Shown: positions 40,124-47,789 of the stretch, piece by piece
How positions within the stretch are numbered: position 1 is the stretch's first letter
Layout: the number at the start of each line of letters is the position of its first letter
Source of the DNA: Candidatus Limivivens intestinipullorum
GTDB taxonomy: Bacteria; Bacillota; Clostridia; Lachnospirales; Lachnospiraceae
Assembly (NCBI GenBank): GCA_018711185.1
Contig: DVIQ01000059.1
Location: 1-47,789 of the forward strand
Length of the DNA: 47,789 nucleotides
Direction of reading: 5' to 3'
Made by a program: the position numbers and the translations under genes
Notes under the pieces: generated by a model
What the model was told of the DNA's origin: nothing
Database searches by the model: none
Seen by the model: the letters and a program-made list of their open reading frames with translations, nothing else

Positions 40124-41614
40124 TTAGTCTAAATGACGCTCAATCAGCCGGTACATCTCCCGAAACGAGCAGCCTCGCTCCTGGGACAGCGCCAGCACGC
40201 TGTCGTATTCCGGATAACACCAGACATGTCCGTTTCTGGTGCAGACCTTCACTCTTACCATGCCCCAGGGCGTCGCACGCTCCTCCTCACTTCTTTCCAG
40301 AATCGTGCGGTCCATGGGGACTCTGCGGATTCCGATGGAGGTCGTCTCCTCAAAAATAATTTCCTCCATTTTTTCGATCTGCTCTCTGGTGCAGATCACC
40401 TGAAGCTCGTAAGCCGGACGGTTTTTCTTCATGAAAACCGGGGTATAGTGGGCCTCTCTGGCTCCCGCCTTCATAAGCCGGTCCAGAGTACAGCCCAGCA
40501 TCTCGCCAGTACAGTCGTCGATGTCCGTCTCCAGCTTATAAATCCGGTCGGCCTCCCCTTCCTGTCCGGTCTCCTCAATCACCATCACCCGGAGAAAGCT
40601 CGGCCTTTCATAGGTTCTTTTCCCGGCCCCCAATCCAATCTTATGTATCCGGAAGGTTTTCGGAAGCTGTTCATCCGTTTTCAGCGCCGCCGCGATGGCC
40701 GCGCCGGTTGGCGTTACCAGCTCCCCGGCTACGCCGGTGATTTCCAGGACAAGACCGTTCTCCTGAACAATGTTTGACACCGCGGGAACCGGAACCGGAA
40801 GAATTCCGTGCTGACACCGGACAGTGCCGGTTCCCTCACAGAGCACTGGAATCACAGCTCTGGTGATTCCCAGGTTATCCGCGCAGACCGCGGCGGCCAC
40901 GATGTCCACAATGGAATCCACAGCCCCAACCTCATGGAAATGCACCTCTTCCATCGGAACGCCGTGGGCCTTCGCCTCAGCGCTTCCGAGAATCCGGAAA
41001 ATCTTCTCCGCCAGCACCTTTGCGCCAGCAGTCATTTCCGCTTTCTGAATAATTTCCAGAATATCGCTCAGGCTCCGGTGCTCATGGGGATGCACATGGG
41101 TGCTGTAACCGTGATGTCCGCGGTCGTGCTCATGGCCCCTATGGTCATGGCCTTCCTCTCCGTGATCAAAGCTGTCACGAACATGCTCCCAGGCATTCGC
41201 GCTGTAGCCGCCATGGACACATGCTGCGGCCGTCCTAATCTCATCCTGTTTATGGCCATGTCCCTGCCCGCCGTGTTTATGCTCAGGATCACCGTGCTCC
41301 TCGACATAACCGCCGTGTACATGCTCGTGCCCGCCCTGTTCCCCGCCGCAGCCGCCATGTGCGTGTTCATGCCCGTGAAGAAACGCCATGTCATGGTCGT
41401 GATTTTCATGCTCCGCGTCCAGAATCACGGAGAAATCGCAGGCATCCAGCCCCGCCTTTTTCACCCGTGTAATCTCATAGCGGAATCCCTTCACCGGCAG
41501 GCTGTCTAAAGCCCTTTTCAGAACCTCCCGGTCCGCCCCTAAATCCAGGAGGGCGGCAACGGTCATGTCCCCGCTGATGCCGCTTCGGCACTCAAAATAC
41601 AACATTTTTTCCAT
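40124..41614 (-). CDS. larC: Nickel-pincer cofactor biosynthesis protein LarC
   Basis: CTP-dependent nickel insertase that completes the nickel-pincer nucleotide cofactor used by lactate racemase and relatives. At 496 residues it is one continuous reading frame (in Lactobacillus plantarum larC1/larC2 are joined by frameshifting). Motifs include YFECRSGISGDMTVAALLDLG at the N-terminus, VHFHEVGAVDSIVDIV, VTPTGAA and the C-terminal LETDIDDCTGEMLG. A spacer at 69-179 contains 28 histidines and is likely a nickel store. ATG after GGAGATAAAAA. larA, larB and larE are not in the window. Confidence 0.9.
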   Translation of the reverse strand: MEKMLYFECRSGISGDMTVAALLDLGADREVLKRALDSLPVKGFRYEITRVKKAGLDACDFSVILDAEHENHDHDMAFLHGHEHAHGGCGGEQGGHEHVHGGYVEEHGDPEHKHGGQGHGHKQDEIRTAAACVHGGYSANAWEHVRDSFDHGEEGHDHRGHEHDRGHHGYSTHVHPHEHRSLSDILEIIQKAEMTAGAKVLAEKIFRILGSAEAKAHGVPMEEVHFHEVGAVDSIVDIVAAAVCADNLGITRAVIPVLCEGTGTVRCQHGILPVPVPAVSNIVQENGLVLEITGVAGELVTPTGAAIAAALKTDEQLPKTFRIHKIGLGAGKRTYERPSFLRVMVIEETGQEGEADRIYKLETDIDDCTGEMLGCTLDRLMKAGAREAHYTPVFMKKNRPAYELQVICTREQIEKMEEIIFEETTSIGIRRVPMDRTILERSEEERATPWGMVRVKVCTRNGHVWCYPEYDSVLALSQERGCSFREMYRLIERHLD

Positions 41615-41630
41615 TTTTTATCTCCGTTCC

Positions 41631-41644
41631 GCACCCGCGGGTGC
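41631..41644. promoter_or_regulatory. Perfect 14-bp palindrome before larC
   Basis: GCACCCGCGGGTGC, about 15 bp upstream of the larC start region. It could be an operator (for example for a metal-sensing repressor) or part of a hairpin after cfa. No known consensus matched with confidence. Confidence 0.4.
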
Positions 41645-41709
41645 AATGTTTCCTGATAATTCAACGCCTTACAGGTTCCCTGCCGCCCCTTCGCGCGTCC
41701 TTTTTCTTC

Positions 41710-42882
41710 TTAATACCAGCGAACCATGGGCAGATCATTGTTTACACCCTTGGAAGCCAGAATCTGGTGCAGGTCAATGATCCCGTTGTGGAAAGTCGCC
41801 GCGCAGGCGGAAAGGTACAGATCCCACATGCGGAGGAACCGTTCGTCAAACATCTTTCTTTCCTCCTCAATGTGGTCTTTAAAATTCTTCTCCCAGCACA
41901 GAAGCGTCTTGTTATAATGCAGCCGCAGGTTCTCCACATCCATGGTATGGAAATTATCCTCCGCCATGCAGGAGAGCATCTCTCTGAGGCTCGGAACCAT
42001 TCCGCCTGGAAAAATATATTTCTTAATCCACGCGTCTCCGGGGTGTTCCTTTAAGGCGCTGATAAAGTGAAGCAGAAAAAGGCCTCCCTGCTTAAGTACC
42101 TGGCTTACGCAGTCGATAAAGAGCTGGTAGTTGTCCCGGCCCACATGCTCCACCATGCCTACGCTGACCACCCGGTCGAATGTCTTTCCGCTTTTGGGCA
42201 GATCCCGGTAATCCATCAGCTCCACGTTCAGATAATCCTGAAGGCCCTCTTCCTGAATCCGGCGGTTAAATTCCTTATACTGCTCATGGCTCAGGGTAAT
42301 GCCCGTCCCCTTCACCTTATATTTTTTGGCTGCCTCCATCAGCAAAAATCCCCAGCCGCAGCCGATATCCAGAAGCGTCATTCCTTCCTTCAAATACAGC
42401 TTCTGCAAGATGTAATCCACCTTATTTACCTGTGCCTGGTAAAGGGTGTCGTCCTCATGGCGGAAATACGCGCAGGAATAGCTCATGGTTTCATCCAGCC
42501 AGAGTTTATAGAAATCGTTCCCAATGTCATAATGACTGGTAACCTCTTTTTCCTGGTTTTTCTTTGACGTTGAGGTCAGAATCAACTTCTTGAGCGCCTT
42601 GGTATCTGTGGAAAACTTTCCCATTTGTCCCAGAAAATGGTCCAGGGCATTGTAAAGATTTCCCTCTATTTCAATATCCCCGTCCATGTAAGCCTCGCCC
42701 AGGGCCAGGGATGTGCTGTTTAACAGACTGGAAACAGGAATCGCTTTTTTAAAATTCACCACAAAAGTGGGCTCTCCTTCTCCTACCGGGTACTCCCTTC
42801 CGTCAAAGCGGATTAAGAACGGGTTTGCATCAAACTGCCTTAAAAACTGAACCATACCTTTTTCTTCGATCTTCTCTAACAT
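41710..42882 (-). CDS. cfa: Cyclopropane-fatty-acyl-phospholipid synthase
   Basis: SAM-dependent methyltransferase that adds a methylene across double bonds of membrane phospholipid acyl chains; 390 residues. N-terminal lipid-binding domain (about 1-100), then the methyltransferase core with LLDIGCGWGFLL near residue 170. Family motifs include HYDIGNDFYKLWLDETMSYSCAYF, GITLSHEQYKE and VSVGMVEHVG. These enzymes stiffen membranes under acid or stationary stress. It has its own promoter. Confidence 0.94.
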   Translation of the reverse strand: MLEKIEEKGMVQFLRQFDANPFLIRFDGREYPVGEGEPTFVVNFKKAIPVSSLLNSTSLALGEAYMDGDIEIEGNLYNALDHFLGQMGKFSTDTKALKKLILTSTSKKNQEKEVTSHYDIGNDFYKLWLDETMSYSCAYFRHEDDTLYQAQVNKVDYILQKLYLKEGMTLLDIGCGWGFLLMEAAKKYKVKGTGITLSHEQYKEFNRRIQEEGLQDYLNVELMDYRDLPKSGKTFDRVVSVGMVEHVGRDNYQLFIDCVSQVLKQGGLFLLHFISALKEHPGDAWIKKYIFPGGMVPSLREMLSCMAEDNFHTMDVENLRLHYNKTLLCWEKNFKDHIEEERKMFDERFLRMWDLYLSACAATFHNGIIDLHQILASKGVNNDLPMVRWY

Positions 42883-42927
42883 ACTTGCCTCCTTATGGTT
42901 CCTCCTCCCACTCTCTTTCCACAGTAT

Positions 42928-42956
42928 TTTTTACACTTTTTTCCCGGAAATGTCAA
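42928..42956 (-). promoter_or_regulatory. Promoter of cfa
   Basis: On the minus strand, TTGACA (42951-42956), a 17-bp spacer and TAAAAA (42928-42933), with GGGAGGAGG and other purine-rich sequence before the ATG. Confidence 0.6.
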
Positions 42957-42983
42957 GTGTGCCGGGTCTTAGAGACAAGCCCC

Positions 42984-43012
42984 GCAGCCGTTCAGCAGGG
43001 AAAAACGGCTGC
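42984..43012 (-). terminator. Hairpin at the end of the cytidylyltransferase gene
   Basis: Nine-bp stem GCAGCCGTT / AACGGCTGC (42984-42992 and 43004-43012) overlapping the stop codon. No T-run follows on the minus strand, so termination may be weak and cfa could receive read-through. Confidence 0.45.
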
Positions 43013-43729
43013 AAAATGCGCCCGGACGAACTCCAGATCCTGAGGCGTGTCCACGGAGAGACTGCTCAGCCCTTCCACGGGAATCAGTCGCAGTTCTTTT
43101 CCATAATCAAGAAAACGCAGCGTATCGATTCCTTCCGTCCGCTCCAGGAATCCCGGTTCCGATTTGTGGTAAAAATCCAGCATTTTTTTATTGTATCCAA
43201 TGATTCCCACATGTTTATAATAACAGAATTCCATGTTTTTAAAGGGATAGGGAACCGGCGTCCTGGACATGTACAAAGCCCGGAAGCCGCTGTCAAACAC
43301 AACCTTAATGTTTGAGGCATCCATGACCTGGGCCGGGTCCGTGATGGGAGTAATCACGTTTGTGCCAAATTCCCGGCCCAGGGGCGCTTCTTTTGGGATA
43401 GCCGCTTCCACGGCCCTGGGGTTTATCAGGGGCTCGTCCCCGTTGATCTGAATATAGAAATCTGCCGGAATCATCTCCGAGGCCTCCCAAAGCCTTCCGG
43501 CTGCCGTCCGGTGCCCCGGGTCCGTCATGCGCGCCGGAATCCCAAGCTCCTGGCATACCCGGAAAATCCGCTGGTCATCCGTGGCCGCGAAGACCGCGTC
43601 CAGCCCCGGCACATCCCGCACCCGCTGGTAAACCCGCCAGAGCATGGGCTTGCCGCCGATGTCCAGCAAAGGCTTGCCCGGAAGGCGCTCTGACCCATAC
43701 CTCGCCGGTATGATACCCACCGTTCTCAT
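42992..43729 (-). CDS. kdsB: CMP-Kdo synthetase-like cytidylyltransferase
   Basis: Activates a 3-deoxy-sugar acid with CTP; 245 residues. N-terminal IIPARYGSERLPGKPL is the nucleotide loop, INGDEPLI the metal-binding motif, SRTPVPYP and VDTPQDLE complete the KdsB pattern. In a Gram-positive without lipopolysaccharide the sugar would go into a capsule or wall glycan; the exact sugar (Kdo or a relative) is uncertain. The start ATG overlaps the previous stop (ATGA), so it is translated together with the glycosyltransferase. Confidence 0.85.
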   Translation of the reverse strand: MRTVGIIPARYGSERLPGKPLLDIGGKPMLWRVYQRVRDVPGLDAVFAATDDQRIFRVCQELGIPARMTDPGHRTAAGRLWEASEMIPADFYIQINGDEPLINPRAVEAAIPKEAPLGREFGTNVITPITDPAQVMDASNIKVVFDSGFRALYMSRTPVPYPFKNMEFCYYKHVGIIGYNKKMLDFYHKSEPGFLERTEGIDTLRFLDYGKELRLIPVEGLSSLSVDTPQDLEFVRAHFAAVFPC

Positions 43730-45459
43730 GTCTTCGCCTCCCGTTCTTCCAGCCGCTGTCTGAGGACCCGCTCCTCCCGGATGTATTCCAGAAGCCGCCG
43801 CTCCGTGGCGGCCAGAATCCCTTCCAGCATTTTGATTTTCTCCTGCTCCGGCGAAAATCCTCCCGCCGTCAGCTTCGTACCCGTAAAGGGCAGCTCCAAT
43901 TCCGTCTCAAACTGCCTCGCCATGGTTCGCAATTCCTCCTCCGCAGCATAAAAATAAAGCATATCCTCGCCTTCCCGGTCCGCATACTCCGACGTTTCCA
44001 TCCGGTCGGCAGTTTCCGGCATTCCTTTTCCCGCAGTATTCCTGCGGCCCAGCCGTTTTTTTACCACCCGTATGGGAATCAGACGCAGAAACCACGCCTT
44101 GGCCTCTGCCAGAGCTTCCTCCGGCTCGATCTCCCGGTCCGGTTCATACATCCGGTATTCCTTATCCGTGTTGAAGAACAGGATACCCCGGACCGCCTTG
44201 CGGTCCGCCAGCTCCTTCAGGTCTTTCCAGGAAGGTCCCTTCTCTTCGGCAATATCGCAGAACAGAATCATTTCTCCACCCGCCGGTCCCTGTATTCCAT
44301 CGGAATATCCTGTAACCGCCGACCCCTGTTCTTCTTCCCGGTTCCCCGGGTCTTCCCAGTCCCCGATCACCAGCCCTCTCCCGGCGGCAGGCCCCCGCTC
44401 TGCCAGGTTTTCAAGCTGCACCCGGTTCGCACCGATGATGCCCGCCCGGCTCATCCCGAGAAAACAGGCCATGGCAAGGGCCGTATAGTAAATGTGATTA
44501 AAATGAAAGGTTTTCTCATACTCCGCGTTAAAGGCCAGAATATCCGAAAACTCTCCCTTCAAAAGGTTCAGCCCCGTGGAGCTGATGGTTGCCGCCCGCT
44601 CCGGCAGCTTTTCAAAGGCCAGAGGCAGCAGCTCCGATGGGAACTGTCCCCGGATAATCTGTGCTTCCGGAAAGAGCAGCCGGTAGTACAGAATGTCGTC
44701 GGGATGAGGCTTGATGATCAGACAGGCCCCCCGCAGGTAATAATCCATAAGATTTTCGTAAATTAAAATCTGCTCATCAAAGGTGAGCTGGCCAAGGCTC
44801 GCGAACTGCTGGGTCAGCAAAAGCACGGCTTCCTTGGGGGCCTCTCCCAGAGCCGGAACCTGGAAAATCCGACGCACCGCCTCCTGCCGGTCAATGGGAA
44901 GGCGGCGAAAATATTCTAAAATCGAGAAATCCACCGCGCGCTCGTCAAAGAACCCCGGAACCTGGGATTTCATATCACAGTATTTTTTCGTAATCAAAGG
45001 GCTTGTGTGGTCATAAAGCCCGTATTTCTCAATGATTTCATATCTTCCCGGAGCGCTGGCCCGGTGGATGTCCGCTAAAATCCGCGGCCGACTCAGCGCC
45101 CCGCTTCCGTCCTCAAACATTTCGAAGGAAATTCCCGAATGGAGCATGTACACCTGGAGATAGGTATGGATTCCCGCGATGAAAATGCGGTCGAAATCCG
45201 TAAGCTTCCAGGGCAGCGCCTTTTTCAGCTCCTTCTCCATCTTTTCCAGGATCTGCTCCTCCTTCCCGCCCGCGCCGCCAAACTGGAACAGGCAGATCTC
45301 ATCGAAAAAGCCCTGGGTATGAAGGGACAGATAATCCGGCATCCGCTCCGTGATGTAGGTTCCCAGAAGCAGCACGGCGTGTTCATTCGGATAGAAGAAA
45401 TAGCGGTGCAGCATGCACTCCAATATTTGATAAGACGACAGCGCCTGGTACAGTATCAT
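43726..45459 (-). CDS. GT52/polysialyltransferase-like glycosyltransferase
   Basis: A 577-residue soluble protein likely to transfer an activated sugar acid to a surface glycan. The first 350 residues resemble the polysialyltransferase/GT52 group: FEDGSGALSR, the HP motif in LIIKPHPDD and the Ser-Ser motif in ATISSTGLNLL. The remaining third is charged and variable, ending in a helical, coiled-coil-like tail (EEERVLRQRLEERE-like). Start ATG 45459, overlapping the upstream stop (ATGA), five residues after an in-frame upstream codon. Neighbour kdsB would supply a CMP-sugar donor. Family call is moderate; acceptor unknown. Confidence 0.65.
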   Translation of the reverse strand: MILYQALSSYQILECMLHRYFFYPNEHAVLLLGTYITERMPDYLSLHTQGFFDEICLFQFGGAGGKEEQILEKMEKELKKALPWKLTDFDRIFIAGIHTYLQVYMLHSGISFEMFEDGSGALSRPRILADIHRASAPGRYEIIEKYGLYDHTSPLITKKYCDMKSQVPGFFDERAVDFSILEYFRRLPIDRQEAVRRIFQVPALGEAPKEAVLLLTQQFASLGQLTFDEQILIYENLMDYYLRGACLIIKPHPDDILYYRLLFPEAQIIRGQFPSELLPLAFEKLPERAATISSTGLNLLKGEFSDILAFNAEYEKTFHFNHIYYTALAMACFLGMSRAGIIGANRVQLENLAERGPAAGRGLVIGDWEDPGNREEEQGSAVTGYSDGIQGPAGGEMILFCDIAEEKGPSWKDLKELADRKAVRGILFFNTDKEYRMYEPDREIEPEEALAEAKAWFLRLIPIRVVKKRLGRRNTAGKGMPETADRMETSEYADREGEDMLYFYAAEEELRTMARQFETELELPFTGTKLTAGGFSPEQEKIKMLEGILAATERRLLEYIREERVLRQRLEEREAKT

Positions 45460-47789
45460 GATCCTTCCTCCCATATTCCCGCCTTTTTCATCACCTGGGA
45501 AACGGATTCCATAACAGCCTTCTCCTGGGTGGCGAACAAATCCCTGCCAAACAGATACCCGCCGAAATATTTGGAAATCCAGCTCAGGTTATTGGCGAAA
45601 TACTGAAATGGCATATACGCGTCATGCCCCGAAATATCCATCATATAGGGAAAATCCCGGAAACGCTCCGTATAGTCCCGCACAAAATCCAGGGTTCCCC
45701 GGTGGATTTCCCGGTTGTGCTCATAGTTTTCCACTTCCGGGATATCGTAGAGAAACCCGCCCTCTCCGTCAAAGCCCAGAAAAGTAGGCGTGCAGGACTG
45801 GGTCAGGATCTCGAAGAAAAAGGAATTGAGCTTCCGGTTTCCCGCCTGGTGCTCGTCGTGAAGCCCTTTGTTGTACAGATTGGAAAACAGGTACACCTCC
45901 ACCTCCCGCTTCTGCATCATGGCCGCCATGTACGTGTCATTGACGTTTCTGGCCGCCGCCAGGAAGCAGGAAATCCGGCAGTCCATCTGATAAACCTGCT
46001 CCGCCAGATACTTTACCTGGAGCACATTGTTTCCGGACCATCCCACATCCACCACGGCGGCCCGTCCGGCGGCCCCGATCTTCCGGGTCAGATACGCCTT
46101 TACTGCCGCCTGGTCCGCCTCATAGCAGGCGCAGACCAGGTCCCAATGGTCAATGAGCAGTTTCCGCACGGCGTTTTCATTCTCCGGCGTCAGATATTCC
46201 TCCGGACGAATGCGGTACTGGGAAAGGTACTCCTTTAAAGGCGCGATCCCGATCCGCTCAAACAAGGTTCCCACCCTGGATTTGTACAGGGCATTGGCCT
46301 TATGATGCACAAGCTGGAGGAGATAGGGGTGACGGTTCTTCTTCACAATGGTCTTTACCACCGGAATCCTGGACCACAGAACATACTCCGTGTCCATATC
46401 CGGGTGCATCTGGTCAAAGACTTTTTTATAGAGATCTCCTTCCCTTGCAAGAAACAGGATTTTCGTGATCCCTTCCTCTTTCGCCCTCCGGTAAAGCCAC
46501 TGGCAAAAGCCCATGACGTAAAGCCCTGTGTAGACATAGCCCACCTCGTAATAAGGGCTGTACCGGGCGATTCCGTTGTGGAGCTTTTCGTTGACAATGC
46601 CCCGGTAGGCGGAGCCCGCCAGATGGGACATATTTTTTGCCCGGAATTCCTCTCCTGCCTCATGTACGCTTTTGTACCAGCGGACGGCAATGCCCTTCTT
46701 CTGTGCCTCCTCCATGTCCGAAACCCGGTTGTCGCCCACATGCACAATGCCGCCCGGATCGCCGTACCGGCCGAGAAGCAGCTCATACAGCCCTCCGTTT
46801 CGCTTGGAGCAGTTGTAATCACAGGACACCAGAATATCCGAAAACCCACGGTAGCCGCAGGAGGCCAGAAGCCGCTCCATATCCTCCTTTGGAAGATACA
46901 TATCCGAGAGGGCCACAAGGGTTTTCCCTTTCTCCCTAAGGAGACGGAAAACCTCCAGCATGTAGGGGTTCGCCCGGCAGAGGGACAGCTCCGTCAAAAG
47001 TTCGGTTTCGGCGCCCTTCTGTGGATCAATGCCCGTCTCCTCGGCCACAAACCGATAGATATCCGAAAGGGTAACCTCCCGGTTTCCCCGCAGAAGGGCA
47101 TTCTCCCGTCTGGCGTCCTCCTCCGCCTTTTTGCGTATCTCGCAGAAGTCCATAATGTCCAGCCGTTCTCCCACCAGGATAAAGATGTCCGACGGGGAAG
47201 AAAAGGGGCGAAGAAGCAAGGTGTCAAAAACGTCAAAGGATATGACGGAAAAGGGCAGAAGCCCTTTTGCGAAGTGGATGGGAAGAGGACGGTTTTCCGC
47301 CTGGGACTCCGCCCCTTTCTCATAAAGCCTTCCGCAGTTTCTGATAAAAAACGGCCCTGCCGGGGTCTTTACCTCCAAAGGCGCCGGAAAATCCCGGTAG
47401 CGGGTCCCATCGCAGGTATACTTGACTTTGTAAAAATACGTCCGCTTTCCTTCTGCGGACTCGTCCGTCCAGTCGGTCCGGCCGGTGGTTTTTAAAAAGC
47501 GGTATTCGCCGGACTCTTCCGCCCGGTAAATGTTATAGCGCACAGCCTCCAAGGGCGCGCTCCAGGACAGGGAAACGCTCCCCGGACGAACCTCCTCCGC
47601 CCGCAGTTCAAGCGCCTCTTCCGTTTTCCCGTTTATTTTCCCGCTCTTTTTCCGGCCTCTCTGCCCGGTCTGCGCCTGGTCCTGCGGCGCGTTCCCGGAA
47701 ATCTTCCTCATCCAGAACAGCTCCTGATTTTCAGCCGTAAAGACCGTCAGCACGGCGGAATAATCATTGTAATGGACGCCGTCCATGGA
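45456..47789 (-). CDS. Large HAD-family protein of a surface-glycan locus, 5'-truncated
   Basis: At least 776 residues, and the frame stays open to the window edge, so the true start may be outside. The N-terminal visible part has a fibronectin-III-like domain (SVSLSWSAPLEAVRYNIYRA, about 60-140). A HAD phosphatase-like domain follows, with DVFDTLLLRP as motif I, VALSDMYLPK as motif II and HVGDNRVSDMEEA as motif IV. The C-terminal 350 residues are the conserved region of COG5610-like proteins (FLAREGDLYKKVF, VVDVGWSGNN). Such proteins accompany capsule and glycan clusters; the substrate is unknown. It overlaps the glycosyltransferase gene by four bases. Confidence 0.75.
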   Translation of the reverse strand, partial: SMDGVHYNDYSAVLTVFTAENQELFWMRKISGNAPQDQAQTGQRGRKKSGKINGKTEEALELRAEEVRPGSVSLSWSAPLEAVRYNIYRAEESGEYRFLKTTGRTDWTDESAEGKRTYFYKVKYTCDGTRYRDFPAPLEVKTPAGPFFIRNCGRLYEKGAESQAENRPLPIHFAKGLLPFSVISFDVFDTLLLRPFSSPSDIFILVGERLDIMDFCEIRKKAEEDARRENALLRGNREVTLSDIYRFVAEETGIDPQKGAETELLTELSLCRANPYMLEVFRLLREKGKTLVALSDMYLPKEDMERLLASCGYRGFSDILVSCDYNCSKRNGGLYELLLGRYGDPGGIVHVGDNRVSDMEEAQKKGIAVRWYKSVHEAGEEFRAKNMSHLAGSAYRGIVNEKLHNGIARYSPYYEVGYVYTGLYVMGFCQWLYRRAKEEGITKILFLAREGDLYKKVFDQMHPDMDTEYVLWSRIPVVKTIVKKNRHPYLLQLVHHKANALYKSRVGTLFERIGIAPLKEYLSQYRIRPEEYLTPENENAVRKLLIDHWDLVCACYEADQAAVKAYLTRKIGAAGRAAVVDVGWSGNNVLQVKYLAEQVYQMDCRISCFLAAARNVNDTYMAAMMQKREVEVYLFSNLYNKGLHDEHQAGNRKLNSFFFEILTQSCTPTFLGFDGEGGFLYDIPEVENYEHNREIHRGTLDFVRDYTERFRDFPYMMDISGHDAYMPFQYFANNLSWISKYFGGYLFGRDLFATQEKAVMESVSQVMKKAGIWEEGS

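Noticed and set aside
46302-47495. Open frame of 397 codons antisense to the HAD gene
   Set aside because: GC-rich shadow with no family features; the opposite strand holds clear HAD motifs.

Overview
The window reads as chromosomal DNA of a low-to-mid GC Gram-positive anaerobe of the Clostridia, most likely Lachnospiraceae. Support: a SCIFF precursor peptide with its radical SAM maturase (scfA/scfB), fused SecDF, a DUF1461/TIGR01906 membrane protein, AAGGAGG-type ribosome binding sites and Firmicute-style protein families throughout. The species cannot be named from the sequence. No rRNA, tRNA, CRISPR array or intact insertion sequence was seen.

Layout. 1-3.2 kb: sucrose-type PTS transporter and LacI-family repressor, with a promoter/operator that can be read directly. 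3.3-4.8 kb: a SnoaL-PAS-GGDEF diguanylate cyclase ending in a strong terminator. 4.8-13.9 kb: leuS, a small membrane protein, recJ, secDF, scfB and scfA, with a palindromic MITE-like repeat between secDF and scfB. 14.0-17.5 kb: a trigger-factor-like lipoprotein and a divergent EF-G paralogue. 17.9-21.5 kb: aroF-tyrA-aroA, running into a frameshifted ABC permease and its ATPase. 23.2-34.4 kb: a thioesterase and two peptide-style ABC/two-component modules. One has an OmpR-type pair facing a MacB/FtsX operon. The other has a LytTR pair upstream of an ABC-2 operon whose permease is frameshifted at a T8 tract. A broken VapC lies between them.

34.4-40.1 kb is an AT-richer accessory stretch. It holds a DUF3267 membrane protein, an HTH/membrane-protein pair, decayed AraC and GH92 fragments, a methyltransferase and a TetR regulator. 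Next comes the most unusual locus: an FmnP/RibU-like ECF substrate-binding protein followed by a protein that joins an apparently intact riboflavin kinase domain to a C-terminal PhoB/OmpR-type winged helix. Upstream of the pair is a perfect tandem repeat of an 11-bp unit, the geometry PhoB/OmpR-type domains bind. I saw no FMN riboswitch there. I infer a self-regulating riboflavin uptake and trapping module in which a flavokinase doubles as the transcription factor.

40.1-47.8 kb returns to higher GC: larC with a long His-rich insert, cfa, and a translationally coupled surface-glycan set (large HAD protein, GT52/polysialyltransferase-like protein, CMP-Kdo synthetase-like cytidylyltransferase). 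The set runs off the right edge. A dispersed 29-bp palindrome (arms GTAACCGTTCAG and CTGAACCGTTAC) occurs at least three times, with single arms elsewhere.
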